From Acetobacteraceae bacterium (GTDB taxonomy: Bacteria; Pseudomonadota; Alphaproteobacteria; Acetobacterales; Acetobacteraceae), in the NCBI GenBank assembly GCA_021732665.1, contig JAKFUL010000033.1, positions 1 through 64,000 on the forward strand: a stretch of 64,000 nucleotides of DNA. Reading direction: 5' to 3'. The notes below the pieces were generated by a model. The model made no database searches. It had not been told where the DNA came from and saw nothing but the letters and a program-made list of their open reading frames with translations. Both the position numbers and the translations under genes were made by a program. This document shows positions 1-7,587 of this stretch, one piece after another. The first letter of the stretch is position 1. Each line of letters starts with the position of its first letter.

Positions 1-1
1 G

Positions 2-18
2 GGGGGATCGTATCCCCC
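2..18. other. Perfect 7-bp hairpin at the window edge
   Basis: The arms GGGGGAT and ATCCCCC (2-8 and 12-18) pair perfectly around a 3-base loop. It lies in the non-coding left edge, 120 bases beyond the 3' end of the minus-strand permease gene. It could be part of a transcription end or a dispersed G-rich palindrome. No T-run follows on either strand. Confidence 0.4.
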
Positions 19-95
19 GGACCCCGCCGTGGAGTCCGCGGGCGTTGAGCGCAATTCATGGGAGTCCGAAGGTTGAAGACCCTCGGCGGGGGAGT

Positions 96-118
96 TTGAG
101 GGGGCGGCGCCCCCTCAA
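96..118. terminator. 10-bp GC-rich hairpin downstream of the sugar ABC operon
   Basis: The arms TTGAGGGGGC (96-105) and GCCCCCTCAA (109-118) are perfectly complementary with a 3-base loop. The hairpin sits 19 bases past the stop codon of the minus-strand permease at 137, where a transcript end would be expected. On the minus strand it is followed by ACTCCCCC rather than a T-run, so it is not a classical intrinsic terminator. It may act as a 3'-end stabiliser or a Rho-assisted end, or be a dispersed palindrome. Confidence 0.4.
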
Positions 119-136
119 GGGCCGCACAGAGCACCC

Positions 137-1006
137 TCAACCCTTGGTCGCCCCAGCCGTCAGTCCCGCGATGTAGTAGTCCATGAGGAAGGCATAGACG
201 ACCACCGGCGGCAATGCCGCCAGAAGTGCTCCGGCCATGATCTGCCCCCAGGCGAAGGTATCGCCGCGCACCAGGGTCGAGACCACGCCGATGGTCAGCG
301 GCATCTGGTCGGGCGTGGTGATGAAGGCGGTGGGATAGACGAAGGCCGCCCAGGAGACGGTGAAGGCGAAGATGGTGGCGGCGATGATGCCGGGCAGCGC
401 CACCGGGATGAAGATTTTCAGCAGCATCTGCGACCAGGTCGCGCCGTCGATCAGCGCCGCCTCATCCAGTTCCTTGGGGATGGAGGCGAAATAGCCGATC
501 ATGATCCAGGTGCAGAACGGCACCGTCAGGGTGGGGTACACCAGCACCAGCCCCCAGGTGGAGTTCAGCAGCCCCAGCCCGCCCACGATCTGGTAGAGCG
601 GGATGAACAGCAGCGTGTCCGGCACGAGGTAGGTCAGGAACACGCCGGTGGCCAGCGCCTGGCTGCCCCAGAACCGCATGCGCGCCAGCGCGAAGGCGGC
701 CAGCACCGAGATCACCATGGTGACGATGACGGTCAGCACCGTCACCTTGATGCTGTTCCAGAAGAAGGTGAGAAAGAGCGGGTTGCCCAGGATGGTGCCG
801 TAATGCTCCAGCGTGGGTGAGCGGACCAGCCAGGGGTTGCCTTGCAGGTTGGACATCTCGGCATTGGTCTTCAGGCTGGTGATCAGCATGTAGACCGGCG
901 GCAGGAGGAAGATCACCACCGCCGCGCAGAGCGAGACATAGGCGATGATCAGCGCCCAGCGGCGCTCGGCGCGCAGCGAGCCGTGGATATTGGCGGCGAG
1001 GCTCAT
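137..1006 (-). CDS. Sugar-type ABC transporter permease (MalG/UgpE-like)
   Basis: This 289-residue inner-membrane permease has six predicted membrane segments, the first near residues 17-40. The ABC-binding EAA loop lies near residues 182-200 (EAALIDGAT followed by a hydrophobic IFIP segment). Length and motif match the MalG/UgpE half of CUT1 carbohydrate importers. Its ATG overlaps the stop of the MalF-like gene by four bases (ATGA, 1003-1006), so the two should be translationally coupled. It is the last gene of a three-gene minus-strand operon. No ATPase gene accompanies the operon inside the window, so it is either beyond the left edge or shared. The substrate cannot be read from the sequence; glycerol phosphate and polyols are alternatives to sugars. 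Confidence 0.9.
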   Translation of the reverse strand: MSLAANIHGSLRAERRWALIIAYVSLCAAVVIFLLPPVYMLITSLKTNAEMSNLQGNPWLVRSPTLEHYGTILGNPLFLTFFWNSIKVTVLTVIVTMVISVLAAFALARMRFWGSQALATGVFLTYLVPDTLLFIPLYQIVGGLGLLNSTWGLVLVYPTLTVPFCTWIMIGYFASIPKELDEAALIDGATWSQMLLKIFIPVALPGIIAATIFAFTVSWAAFVYPTAFITTPDQMPLTIGVVSTLVRGDTFAWGQIMAGALLAALPPVVVYAFLMDYYIAGLTAGATKG

Positions 1007-1944
1007 GCCATCTCCCGGTTGCGCCGGTTCACGCCGCGCAGGATGAAATAGGCGAAGACCGCCAGCGCCGGCAGCATGAACAGCGACACGGCGGCACCGC
1101 GCGGGATATTGCCCGACAGGATGCCGACCTGGAATGCGTAGGTGGCGAAGACATGGGTGAGGTCGCGCGGGCCGCCATTGGTCAGCACGCGCACGATGTC
1201 GTAATTGGCGAAGGTCACGATCAGGCTGAACAGCACGGTGATGCTGATGATGTTCTGCATCATCGGCAGGGTGATGTGGCGCAGCCGCTGCCAGGAGGTG
1301 GCGCCGTCGATGGCCGCCGCCTCATAGAGCTGCTCGGGCACCGATTTCAGCGCCGCGAGATACATGATCATGAAGAACGGCGCCCCGTACCAGACATTGA
1401 CCAGGATGACGGAGAAGCGCGCCCACCAGGGCTCGCCCAGCCAGGGCACGGCGGGCACGGCAAAGATGTTGAGAATCCAGTTCAGCGAGGAATAGGTCGG
1501 GTCGTACATCCACCACCAGCCCAGGGTGGAGAGCGCCGGTGGGATGACCCAGGGGATGAGCAGCATGCCGCGCCATTTGCGCTGCCCCTTGGCGGGGATG
1601 TGGTGCAGCATATGCGCCAGCCAGAAGCCGATCAGCGCCTTGGCCAGCACGGCGCTGATGGCGAAGAGGCAGCTCTGCCAGACCACCAGCCAGAAGGTCT
1701 CGTTATCGACCAGGATCTCGAATTGCAGCAGGCCGGCGAATTCATCCATGCGGCGATTGAGCATCGAGAGATAGACAGCATAGGCGGCGGGATAGGCGAC
1801 CAGCCCCACGATCACGCAGATCAGCGGCAGCGTCATCAGGAAGGCGATGGTCGAGCGGCGACGGGCGAGGCGGCGCAGGCCGCCGCCGGCGCCACTTTCC
1901 GGGCCACGCGGCGCGCTGACCGCCGCCGTCATGCTGTCGGGCAT
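1003..1944 (-). CDS. Sugar-type ABC transporter permease (MalF/UgpA-like)
   Basis: This 313-residue membrane protein has a basic, Gly/Ala/Arg-rich cytoplasmic N-terminus (to about residue 32), then six hydrophobic segments. The EAA motif is near residues 208-220 (EAAAIDGATSWQR). Together with the downstream MalG-like protein it should form the heterodimeric channel of a CUT1-type importer. The start at 1944 lies seven bases after the stop of the binding-protein gene; an in-frame ATG four codons later is an alternative. No MalF-type large periplasmic P2 loop is present, so UgpA is the closer model. The substrate is unknown. Confidence 0.9.
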   Translation of the reverse strand: MPDSMTAAVSAPRGPESGAGGGLRRLARRRSTIAFLMTLPLICVIVGLVAYPAAYAVYLSMLNRRMDEFAGLLQFEILVDNETFWLVVWQSCLFAISAVLAKALIGFWLAHMLHHIPAKGQRKWRGMLLIPWVIPPALSTLGWWWMYDPTYSSLNWILNIFAVPAVPWLGEPWWARFSVILVNVWYGAPFFMIMYLAALKSVPEQLYEAAAIDGATSWQRLRHITLPMMQNIISITVLFSLIVTFANYDIVRVLTNGGPRDLTHVFATYAFQVGILSGNIPRGAAVSLFMLPALAVFAYFILRGVNRRNREMA

Positions 1945-1951
1945 GCGGGGC

Positions 1952-3343
1952 TCAGCCGCCCCGGCGGATGGTATTCAACTCGCGCTCGAGCCAGCCCAGC
2001 GCCTGGTCCACCGTCTCGTTCGCCTGGGCGATGCGGGCGATCAGCTTGGTGTTCAGCGCCTGATTGTAGGCCTGCACCGCCATGGCCGGCGGCGCCGGCG
2101 CGAAGGCGACGGAGGTCCGCGCATTGTGGTGCGCCTTGAGCGGGTAGTTGAACACGGTGCCGACCGGCGGGCCTTCATTGGCCCAAACCGGGAAGTCGTT
2201 CATCGACAGGAAGGGCGGGATGTCATAGCCCGCGCTGGTACTGGTCTGCGCCTCGGCCGAGGCGCGGTCGGAGAGGAATTCCAGCAATTCCTTGGCCGGG
2301 CCCTGCACGCGGGAGAAGTTCCAGATGCCCCAGAAATACGGCAGATAGCCGACGAAGCGGCCCTCGGGCCCGCTGGGCACCGGCACCGTCCAGCATTGCG
2401 CGCCGACCGCCGGCTGGTCGCGCCGGGCCGAGACCCAGGCGGAGGGCGGGTTGAACACCAGCGCCGAGCGGCCGGAGATCAGCGCGCGGTTGTTCGAGGC
2501 GTCATCCCAGGCCCAGACGTCATTGGGCAATTGCCGGGCGATGCGCACGCACATCTCCACCGCTGCCCGCAGCTTGGCATTGCCGCGCACGGTGATGCCG
2601 CCACGCTCATCCATCACATTGGCGCCGTAGGAGGCGAAGAGCGCACCCACCCAATCCACCGCATCGGTGAAGCTGCCCATCGGCAGGCCGAAGGCGAAGC
2701 CGGCGCGGTTGCACTTCTCGGCGGCGACGGCGAAGGTTTCCCAGTTCCAGGTATCGGCGCCGGGGCCGGCGCGGTTCTCGGCCGGCCACATCGCGCGGAT
2801 GTCGATATCGGCGTGCTGTTGCATCAGGTCCATGCGCACGCAGGCCGGCTTCATCTGGGTGCCGGAGACGGCGGGAATGGCCACCCAGCGGCCATCCTGC
2901 TTGCCCAGATACTCGGCCGCCGGCGTCACCGCACCGTATTTCGCGACCAGGCGGCCCATCACGTCATCGACATTGACCAGCATCCGCGCATGCGCCGCCG
3001 GCTCCCAGGTCGGGAAGGAGAGAATGTCGTGGCCCGACCGGCTTTGCGCCTGTGCCGCGATGGTCAGCAGGTTCTGGTTGCCCACGCTGGTGATGAAATC
3101 GACGCCCACGGTGGCGCGGTTGCGCTCGCCCCATTGCGCGCAGAGCCGGCGCAGCGCGTCATTGCCGGCCGGCACCCAATGGTCCCAGAAGCCGCAGCGG
3201 ATATTGGTGGTGGGCTGGCCGAACACGGCCGGCGCGGTCAGCGCGGTGGCGGCGGCGCCCAGCAGTGCCGCGCGCCGGGGCAGGCTGCCATCCCGGGGCA
3301 CGCCGACAGGATGGCGCAACGTCGCTTGAACCTCATCAGGCAT
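1952..3343 (-). CDS. Extracellular solute-binding protein of a sugar-type ABC importer
   Basis: This 463-residue periplasmic binding protein is the first gene of the minus-strand importer operon. A twin-arginine-like signal begins at residues 23-24 (RRAALLGAAA) and is followed by an Ala-rich hydrophobic stretch to about residue 42. The mature part resembles the extracellular solute-binding family 1 fold: an N-terminal GFWDHWVP beta strand and a late Trp/Pro-rich WGIWNFS segment. A GGAGAGGG ribosome-binding site six bases upstream supports the ATG at 3343. The gene diverges from a FAD oxidase, so the imported solute may be the oxidase's substrate or precursor, such as an amine or amino sugar. 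That link is inference only. Confidence 0.88.
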   Translation of the reverse strand: MPDEVQATLRHPVGVPRDGSLPRRAALLGAAATALTAPAVFGQPTTNIRCGFWDHWVPAGNDALRRLCAQWGERNRATVGVDFITSVGNQNLLTIAAQAQSRSGHDILSFPTWEPAAHARMLVNVDDVMGRLVAKYGAVTPAAEYLGKQDGRWVAIPAVSGTQMKPACVRMDLMQQHADIDIRAMWPAENRAGPGADTWNWETFAVAAEKCNRAGFAFGLPMGSFTDAVDWVGALFASYGANVMDERGGITVRGNAKLRAAVEMCVRIARQLPNDVWAWDDASNNRALISGRSALVFNPPSAWVSARRDQPAVGAQCWTVPVPSGPEGRFVGYLPYFWGIWNFSRVQGPAKELLEFLSDRASAEAQTSTSAGYDIPPFLSMNDFPVWANEGPPVGTVFNYPLKAHHNARTSVAFAPAPPAMAVQAYNQALNTKLIARIAQANETVDQALGWLERELNTIRRGG

Positions 3344-3414
3344 CTTGAACCCTCTCCGACATTTTTTCGCGCGGTCTTGCGCCGCTTAGGCGAGGTTAAC
3401 CGCCGCCCGCCGGA

Positions 3415-3437
3415 TTGCGCAACAGCGCATTTATGCG
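3415..3437. promoter_or_regulatory. Short inverted repeats in the divergent importer/oxidase promoter region
   Basis: The 105-base gap between the binding-protein gene and the FAD oxidase contains TGCGC-AACA-GCGCA immediately followed by CGCAT-TT-ATGCG, two overlapping 5-bp inverted repeats just upstream of the oxidase start. Such paired small palindromes often mark an operator. No regulator gene is adjacent, so this is a weak candidate only. Confidence 0.25.
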
Positions 3438-3448
3438 AGAATTCGGGC

Positions 3449-4561
3449 ATGCAGATCATGTCGGCGGACGCCATCATCATCGGCGCGGGCATGGCCGGCG
3501 CCACCGTCGCCGCCAACCTGGCCAACACCCATCGCGTGGTGCTGCTGGAGGCCGAGGACAGCGCGGGTTTCCATGCCACCGGCCGCAGCGCCGCGATCTG
3601 GATCCGCAACTACGGCGCGACCGACGTGCGCATCCTGACCGCGGCGTCGAAGGAATTTTTCAAGAACCCGCCCGAGGGATTTACCGACACGCCGTTGGCG
3701 CATGACCGGCCCGTGCTGCACCTGGCGCCGCCCGAGCAGATGCCGGCGCTGGAGGCGCTGCTGGCGGGTGGCGCGATGATCGAGCGCATCGGCGTGGCGC
3801 GGGCCAAGCAGATGGTCCCGGCGATCCGGGACAATTTCGCGGTGGATGCGGCGCTGGAGACCGATTGCTTCGACATCGAGGTCGCCGCCCTTCACGCCGG
3901 CTACCTGAAGACGATGCGCCGGTTGGGTGGGCAGCTGGCGCTGCGCCATCGGGCCGGAAAGATCTGGCACGAGGCCGGCGCGTGGCATTGCGAGACCTCG
4001 GCCGGCGACGCCTTCGCCGCCCCCGTGCTGGTCAATGCCGCCGGCGCCTGGGGCGATGTGGTGGCGGAGCTGGCGGGCGAGCCGAAGATCGGCCTGCAAC
4101 CCAAGCGCCGCACCGGCGTGATCGTGGACCCCGCCCCCTTCGCGGTGCGCGACTGGCCGCTGGTCGGCGATGTCGGGCACAGCTGGTATGCGCGGCCCGA
4201 GGCACGCACCAAGCTCATGCTCAGCCCGGCGGATGAGACCGACAGCCCGCCCATGGACGCCCAGCCCGACGAATACGACGTGGCCGTCGCGGTGGATCGC
4301 ATGCAGCAGGCGCTGGAGATCGAGGTCAGGCGTGTCGAGCACAGCTGGGCGGGCCTGCGCAGCTTCGCGCCCGATCGCTCGCTGGTGATCGGCCCTGGCC
4401 AATTGCCCGGCTTCTTCTGGATGTGCGGCCAGGGCGGCTACGGCATCCAGACGGCCCCGGGGGCGGGGGTGTTCCTTGCGGCGCAGATCAGGGGGCTGCC
4501 GGTGCCGGAGGCCATGGCGGCGGCGGTGCCCATGGTCAGCCCGTTGCGGTTCGCCTCGTGA
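3449..4561 (+). CDS. FAD-dependent oxidoreductase of the D-amino-acid/glycine oxidase type
   Basis: This 370-residue flavoprotein has an N-terminal Rossmann dinucleotide fold (GAGMAGA from residue 12, with an acidic residue closing the second strand in LLEAED). It has a GRSAA segment typical of DAO-family proteins and a C-terminal FAD-binding GQGGYGIQTAPG motif. The family oxidises amines, amino acids or N-methyl amino acids to imines and keto acids. The ATG at 3449 is chosen because the frame runs on far upstream but only the part from here matches the family; ATG 3458 is an alternative. The stop overlaps the next gene's GTG start by four bases. Pairing with a threonine/serine dehydratase suggests amino-acid catabolism. 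The exact substrate is unknown. Confidence 0.88.
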   Translation: MQIMSADAIIIGAGMAGATVAANLANTHRVVLLEAEDSAGFHATGRSAAIWIRNYGATDVRILTAASKEFFKNPPEGFTDTPLAHDRPVLHLAPPEQMPALEALLAGGAMIERIGVARAKQMVPAIRDNFAVDAALETDCFDIEVAALHAGYLKTMRRLGGQLALRHRAGKIWHEAGAWHCETSAGDAFAAPVLVNAAGAWGDVVAELAGEPKIGLQPKRRTGVIVDPAPFAVRDWPLVGDVGHSWYARPEARTKLMLSPADETDSPPMDAQPDEYDVAVAVDRMQQALEIEVRRVEHSWAGLRSFAPDRSLVIGPGQLPGFFWMCGQGGYGIQTAPGAGVFLAAQIRGLPVPEAMAAAVPMVSPLRFAS

Positions 4562-5514
4562 ACCCCTCCTATGCCGATGTGGTGGCCGCCGCCGCCCGCA
4601 TCGCGCCGCATATCCGCCGCACCCCAGTGCTGCGCCACCCCGCGCTGGACGCCGCGGTGGGCGCCCGCGTCTACATCAAGCCCGAGCCCTTGCAGCGCAC
4701 CGGCAGCTTCAAGCTGCGGGGGGCGACCAATGCGCTGATGCTGATCGACGTGGCGTTGCGGGGGCGCGGCGTGGTGACGCATTCCTCCGGCAATCACGGC
4801 CAGGCCACCGCCTGCGCCGCCGCCACGCTGGGCATGCCCGCGCTGATCGCCATGCCCGCCGACGCGCCGGCGGTGAAGGTGGATGCGACCCGCCGCTGGG
4901 GCGCCGAGATCACCTTCTTCGACCGCCACAACACTGATCGCCACGCCCTCGCCTCGCGCCTGGCCGCGGAGCGCGGCGCCGCCCATGTGCCGCCCTTCGA
5001 CCACCCGCACGTGATCGCCGGCCAGGGCACGCTGGCGCTGGAACTGCTGGAGGATGCGGGTGAGGAGCTGGACGCGCTGGCCGTCTGCACCGGGGGCGGC
5101 GGGCTGCTGGGCGGCTGCGCGCTGGTGATGGCCGAACTCGCACCCCAGGCACAGGTCTGGGCGGTGGAGCCGGAGGGCTGGGATGATTATGGCCGATCCC
5201 TGCGCGCCGGGCATCGGTTGGAGAATGACGGCCAGGGCGACGGGCTATGCGATGCGCTGCTGTCGAAGGCGCCGGGCGAGATCACCTTCGCGGTGAACAG
5301 CCCCCGCGTGGCCGGCGGGGTTTCGGTGACGCGGGCCGAGGTGTTTTTCGCCATGCGCTTCGCCTTCGAGCATCTGAAGATCGTGGTCGAGCCGGGCGGC
5401 GCGGTGGCGCTGGCGGCGGTGCTCGCGGGGAAGGTGACGGGCAGGGCGATCGGCGTGGTGGTGAGTGGGGGGAATGCCGATCCGGCGGTGTTCGCGCAGG
5501 CGCTGGCGGGGTGA
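4558..5514 (+). CDS. Threonine/serine dehydratase (PLP fold-type II)
   Basis: This 318-residue pyridoxal-phosphate enzyme is expected to deaminate L-threonine or L-serine to a 2-oxo acid plus ammonia. The PLP Schiff-base lysine is Lys52 in SFKLRG. SSGNHGQ (residues 76-82) binds the substrate carboxylate, and the glycine loop GGGG at 179-182 cradles the phosphate. A GGNAD segment closes the C-terminus. There is no C-terminal ACT regulatory domain, so it resembles short catabolic or racemase-like dehydratases rather than biosynthetic IlvA. The GTG start overlaps the oxidase stop (GTGA), giving translational coupling. Serine/threonine racemase or hydroxyaspartate dehydratase are alternatives. 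Confidence 0.88.
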   Translation: MNPSYADVVAAAARIAPHIRRTPVLRHPALDAAVGARVYIKPEPLQRTGSFKLRGATNALMLIDVALRGRGVVTHSSGNHGQATACAAATLGMPALIAMPADAPAVKVDATRRWGAEITFFDRHNTDRHALASRLAAERGAAHVPPFDHPHVIAGQGTLALELLEDAGEELDALAVCTGGGGLLGGCALVMAELAPQAQVWAVEPEGWDDYGRSLRAGHRLENDGQGDGLCDALLSKAPGEITFAVNSPRVAGGVSVTRAEVFFAMRFAFEHLKIVVEPGGAVALAAVLAGKVTGRAIGVVVSGGNADPAVFAQALAG

Positions 5515-5521
5515 TTTTTGT

Positions 5522-5549
5522 TGTGTAGAAACTTCCATCGGTCTACACA
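5522..5549. promoter_or_regulatory. Perfect palindromic operator upstream of vapB
   Basis: TGTGTAGA (5522-5529) and TCTACACA (5542-5549) form a perfect 8-bp inverted repeat with a 12-base centre, ending five bases before the vapB start codon. VapB/VapBC complexes autoregulate by binding inverted repeats over their own promoter, and the position fits exactly. The TTGTGT at 5521 and the CTACAC in the right arm could double as weak -35/-10 boxes. Confidence 0.65.
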
Positions 5550-5554
5550 CTCCC

Positions 5555-5758
5555 ATGCGCACCAACATCGACATCGAGGACGTCCTCATGGCCCAGGCTC
5601 TCGCCACCACCGGCCTGCCAACCAAGCGCGCGGCGGTGGAGGAGGGGTTGCGCCTTTTGGTCAAGCTGAAGCGGCAGGAGGCGGTGCGCGGCTTGCGCGG
5701 TACCATCGACTGGCAGGGCGACCTCGATGAAAGCCGGGCGGCGCGCTCTTCGGATTGA
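5555..5758 (+). CDS. vapB: VapB-type antitoxin
   Basis: This 67-residue protein begins with MRTNIDIED, the ribbon-helix-helix DNA-binding opening typical of the VapB/DUF2191 antitoxins. It continues with a helix (TKRAAVEEGLRLLVKLKRQ) and a short C-terminal tail containing WQGDLDESR, which in relatives occupies the PIN toxin active site. The ATG at 5555 was preferred over upstream in-frame starts because it directly follows the palindromic operator and gives the family's usual length. Its TGA overlaps the TTG start of the toxin gene. It neutralises VapC and represses the operon. Confidence 0.88.
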   Translation: MRTNIDIEDVLMAQALATTGLPTKRAAVEEGLRLLVKLKRQEAVRGLRGTIDWQGDLDESRAARSSD

Positions 5759-6147
5759 TCATAGCCGATACCTCGGTCTGGATTGACCATCTCCACGGAC
5801 GGCCCTCACCCGAGGCGCTGGCTCTAAACCGGCTGCTGGGGCAGGAGCCCATCCTGCTCGGCGACCTTATCCTGCATGAACTGCTGGCCGGAGTGCGGGA
5901 CGATCGGGCCGCGGCCACTCTGCGCGAGGCGCTGGGCTTCTTCGACCTCGCCACCATGGGCGGCGCGGAGGTGGCGGAAGAAGCGGCCCGCCTCTACCGC
6001 GCCCTGCGCGCCGAAGGGCTGACCATCCGCAAGACCGTGGACCTGTTCATCGGCACCTTCTGCATCCTGCACGGCCACATTCTGCTGCAGCGCGACCGCG
6101 ATTTCGCGCCGATGCAACGCTTCGGGCTGCGGCTCTGGCCGGGTTAA
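5755..6147 (+). CDS. vapC: VapC-type PIN-domain ribonuclease toxin
   Basis: This 130-residue PIN-domain protein carries the expected acidic residues: Asp5 in the opening IIADTSVWIDH, a Glu in the LHELLAGV helix, an Asp in TVDLFIGTF and a final Asp in LQRDRDF. These bind Mg/Mn for RNA cleavage, commonly of tRNA or rRNA. Translation starts at TTG 5755, overlapping the antitoxin stop (TTGA). The 3' end overlaps the convergent HxlR regulator gene by four bases (TTAA at 6144-6147). All active-site residues are present, so the toxin looks functional. The RNA target cannot be inferred. Confidence 0.9.
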   Translation: MIIADTSVWIDHLHGRPSPEALALNRLLGQEPILLGDLILHELLAGVRDDRAAATLREALGFFDLATMGGAEVAEEAARLYRALRAEGLTIRKTVDLFIGTFCILHGHILLQRDRDFAPMQRFGLRLWPG

Positions 6148-6503
6148 GGCGGCGAATCCCCGCCCTGATACGCCTTCCCCCATTCGCGCATCGACAGCAG
6201 AACCGGCTCCAGGCTGCGGCCCGCCGCGGACAGCTCATACTCCACCTTCGGCGGCACCTCCGGATAGACGATCCGCCTGACGATGCCATCGGCCTCCAAC
6301 TCCCGCAGTTGCAGCGTGATCATCCGCGCGGTGGCATTGGGCGTCAGCCGGCACAGCGCGTTGAAGCGCAGCTTGCCGTCCAGCAGATGGAACAGCAGCA
6401 CCGGCTTCCACACCCCGCCGATGACCGAGAGCGTGGCCTCCACCGCGCAGCCCGTGCGTGGGGAGGCGCGGCGCCGCGGGCGTGAGCCGACACTTCCTTC
6501 CAT
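6144..6503 (-). CDS. HxlR-family transcriptional regulator
   Basis: This 119-residue winged-helix DNA-binding protein has the HxlR core: IGGVWKPVLLFHLL, then RFNALCRLTPNATARMITLQLRELEADGIV and the wing strand VEYELSAAGRSL. The ATG at 6503 is preferred over an upstream in-frame ATG because the extra 26 residues lack family similarity. Cys19 directly precedes the first helix, the position of the redox-sensing cysteine in YodB and QorR. The gene is divergent from a quinone-oxidoreductase-like gene with an 80-base gap, the same arrangement as qorR/qor2. It is probably the repressor of that gene; a quinone or electrophile signal is an inference. Confidence 0.9.
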   Translation of the reverse strand: MEGSVGSRPRRRASPRTGCAVEATLSVIGGVWKPVLLFHLLDGKLRFNALCRLTPNATARMITLQLRELEADGIVRRIVYPEVPPKVEYELSAAGRSLEPVLLSMREWGKAYQGGDSPP

Positions 6504-6522
6504 GATACTACAGGTCCCTTTT

Positions 6523-6530
6523 GTACGTAC
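6523..6530. promoter_or_regulatory. Palindrome GTACGTAC, candidate HxlR operator
   Basis: The 80-base divergent region between the HxlR gene and the quinone oxidoreductase contains the 8-bp palindrome GTACGTAC near its AT-richer centre. HxlR (DUF24) proteins bind short symmetric sites with TAC/GTA half-sites in divergent promoters. A single short palindrome can arise by chance, so this is only a candidate. Confidence 0.3.
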
Positions 6531-6583
6531 TGTCTTATCAGTGCAGATGGTCCCAGTTCTCCGGCGCAACAAGGAGAACACCC

Positions 6584-7579
6584 ATGCGCGCCTATCACAT
6601 CACCGGCTCCATCCCCCGCCTGCGGCTGGTGGAATTGCCCGAACCCAGCCCCGGCCCCGGCGAGGTCGCAGTCGCCATTCGCGCCGCCTCGCTGAACTAC
6701 CGCGACCTTTTGCAGGCCGCCTCCCAGCCCGGGCTGATTCCGCTGTCCGACGGTGCGGGCGTGGTGCGCGCGGTGGGGGAGGGCGTCCCGGGCTGGCGGG
6801 TCGGCGAGCGTGTGGTCATCGGCTTCATGCCGGGCTGGGTGGATGGCGGGTTCAGCCAGGCCAGGCAGGCCACGGCCCTGGGTGGCGATGGCGTGCCGGG
6901 GGTGCTGGCGGAAACCGTGGTCGTGCCGGCGGAAGCGCTGGTGCGCCTGCCCGATGCGATGAGTTTCGAGGCCGCGGCCACGCTCCCCTGCGCCGCGGTC
7001 ACCGCCTGGGCGGCGTTGTTCGAGCGCCGGCCGCTGCTGCCCGGCGAGACGGTGCTGCTGCTGGGGACCGGCGGCGTGTCGGTCTTCGCGCTGCAATTCG
7101 CCAAGGCCGCGGGGGCGCGGGTGATCATCACGTCCGGCGATGACGCGAAGCTGGCGCGGGCCCGCGCCCTGGGGGCCGACATCACCATCAACTATCGGAC
7201 AACACCGGATTGGCCGGCGCTGGTGCTGGCCGCGACCGACGGGCTGGGCGCCGACCTCGCCGTGGATGTGGCAGGCCCCGCGACCCTGAACGACACATTG
7301 CGCGCCACCCGGCATGATGGACGGATCTCGCTGATGGGGGTGCTGACGGGCTTCGAGGGCGCGGTCAACACGGCGGCCATCCTCAGCCGGCGGATCACCT
7401 TGCAGGGCATCTATGTCGGGCCGGTGGCGATGCTGCGCGACGTCGTGCGCGCCGCGCCGCAACCGCTGGTCGATCAGGTCTTCCCGTTCGAGGCGGCCGA
7501 GCAGGCGCTGGCCGTGCTGGCGGCCGCGACGCATACGGGAAAGCTTGTCATCCGGGTCGCCGGCGATGCGGCGGATTGA
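6584..7579 (+). CDS. Zinc-independent medium-chain dehydrogenase (quinone oxidoreductase-like)
   Basis: This 331-residue protein has the MDR layout: an N-terminal GroES-like domain (SLNYRDLL near residues 37-43) and a nucleotide-binding domain with GTGGVS at 161-166. The catalytic-zinc GHE motif and the structural-zinc cysteines of alcohol dehydrogenases are absent, which points to NAD(P)H-dependent reduction of quinones or enals. The ATG at 6584 has an AAGGAG site at 6571-6576 with seven bases of spacing. It diverges from the HxlR gene, which probably represses it. Database annotation may call it a zinc-dependent alcohol dehydrogenase family protein, but the zinc ligands are missing. Confidence 0.88.
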   Translation: MRAYHITGSIPRLRLVELPEPSPGPGEVAVAIRAASLNYRDLLQAASQPGLIPLSDGAGVVRAVGEGVPGWRVGERVVIGFMPGWVDGGFSQARQATALGGDGVPGVLAETVVVPAEALVRLPDAMSFEAAATLPCAAVTAWAALFERRPLLPGETVLLLGTGGVSVFALQFAKAAGARVIITSGDDAKLARARALGADITINYRTTPDWPALVLAATDGLGADLAVDVAGPATLNDTLRATRHDGRISLMGVLTGFEGAVNTAAILSRRITLQGIYVGPVAMLRDVVRAAPQPLVDQVFPFEAAEQALAVLAAATHTGKLVIRVAGDAAD

Positions 7580-7587
7580 TCGGGCGG

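Noticed and set aside
1847-3448. Very long open plus-strand frame through 1847-3448 upstream of the FAD oxidase.
   Set aside because: It is opposite the sugar-type binding-protein gene and is only Gly/Arg/His/Ala-rich sequence from the strand complement of high-GC codons. Family similarity begins at 3449.
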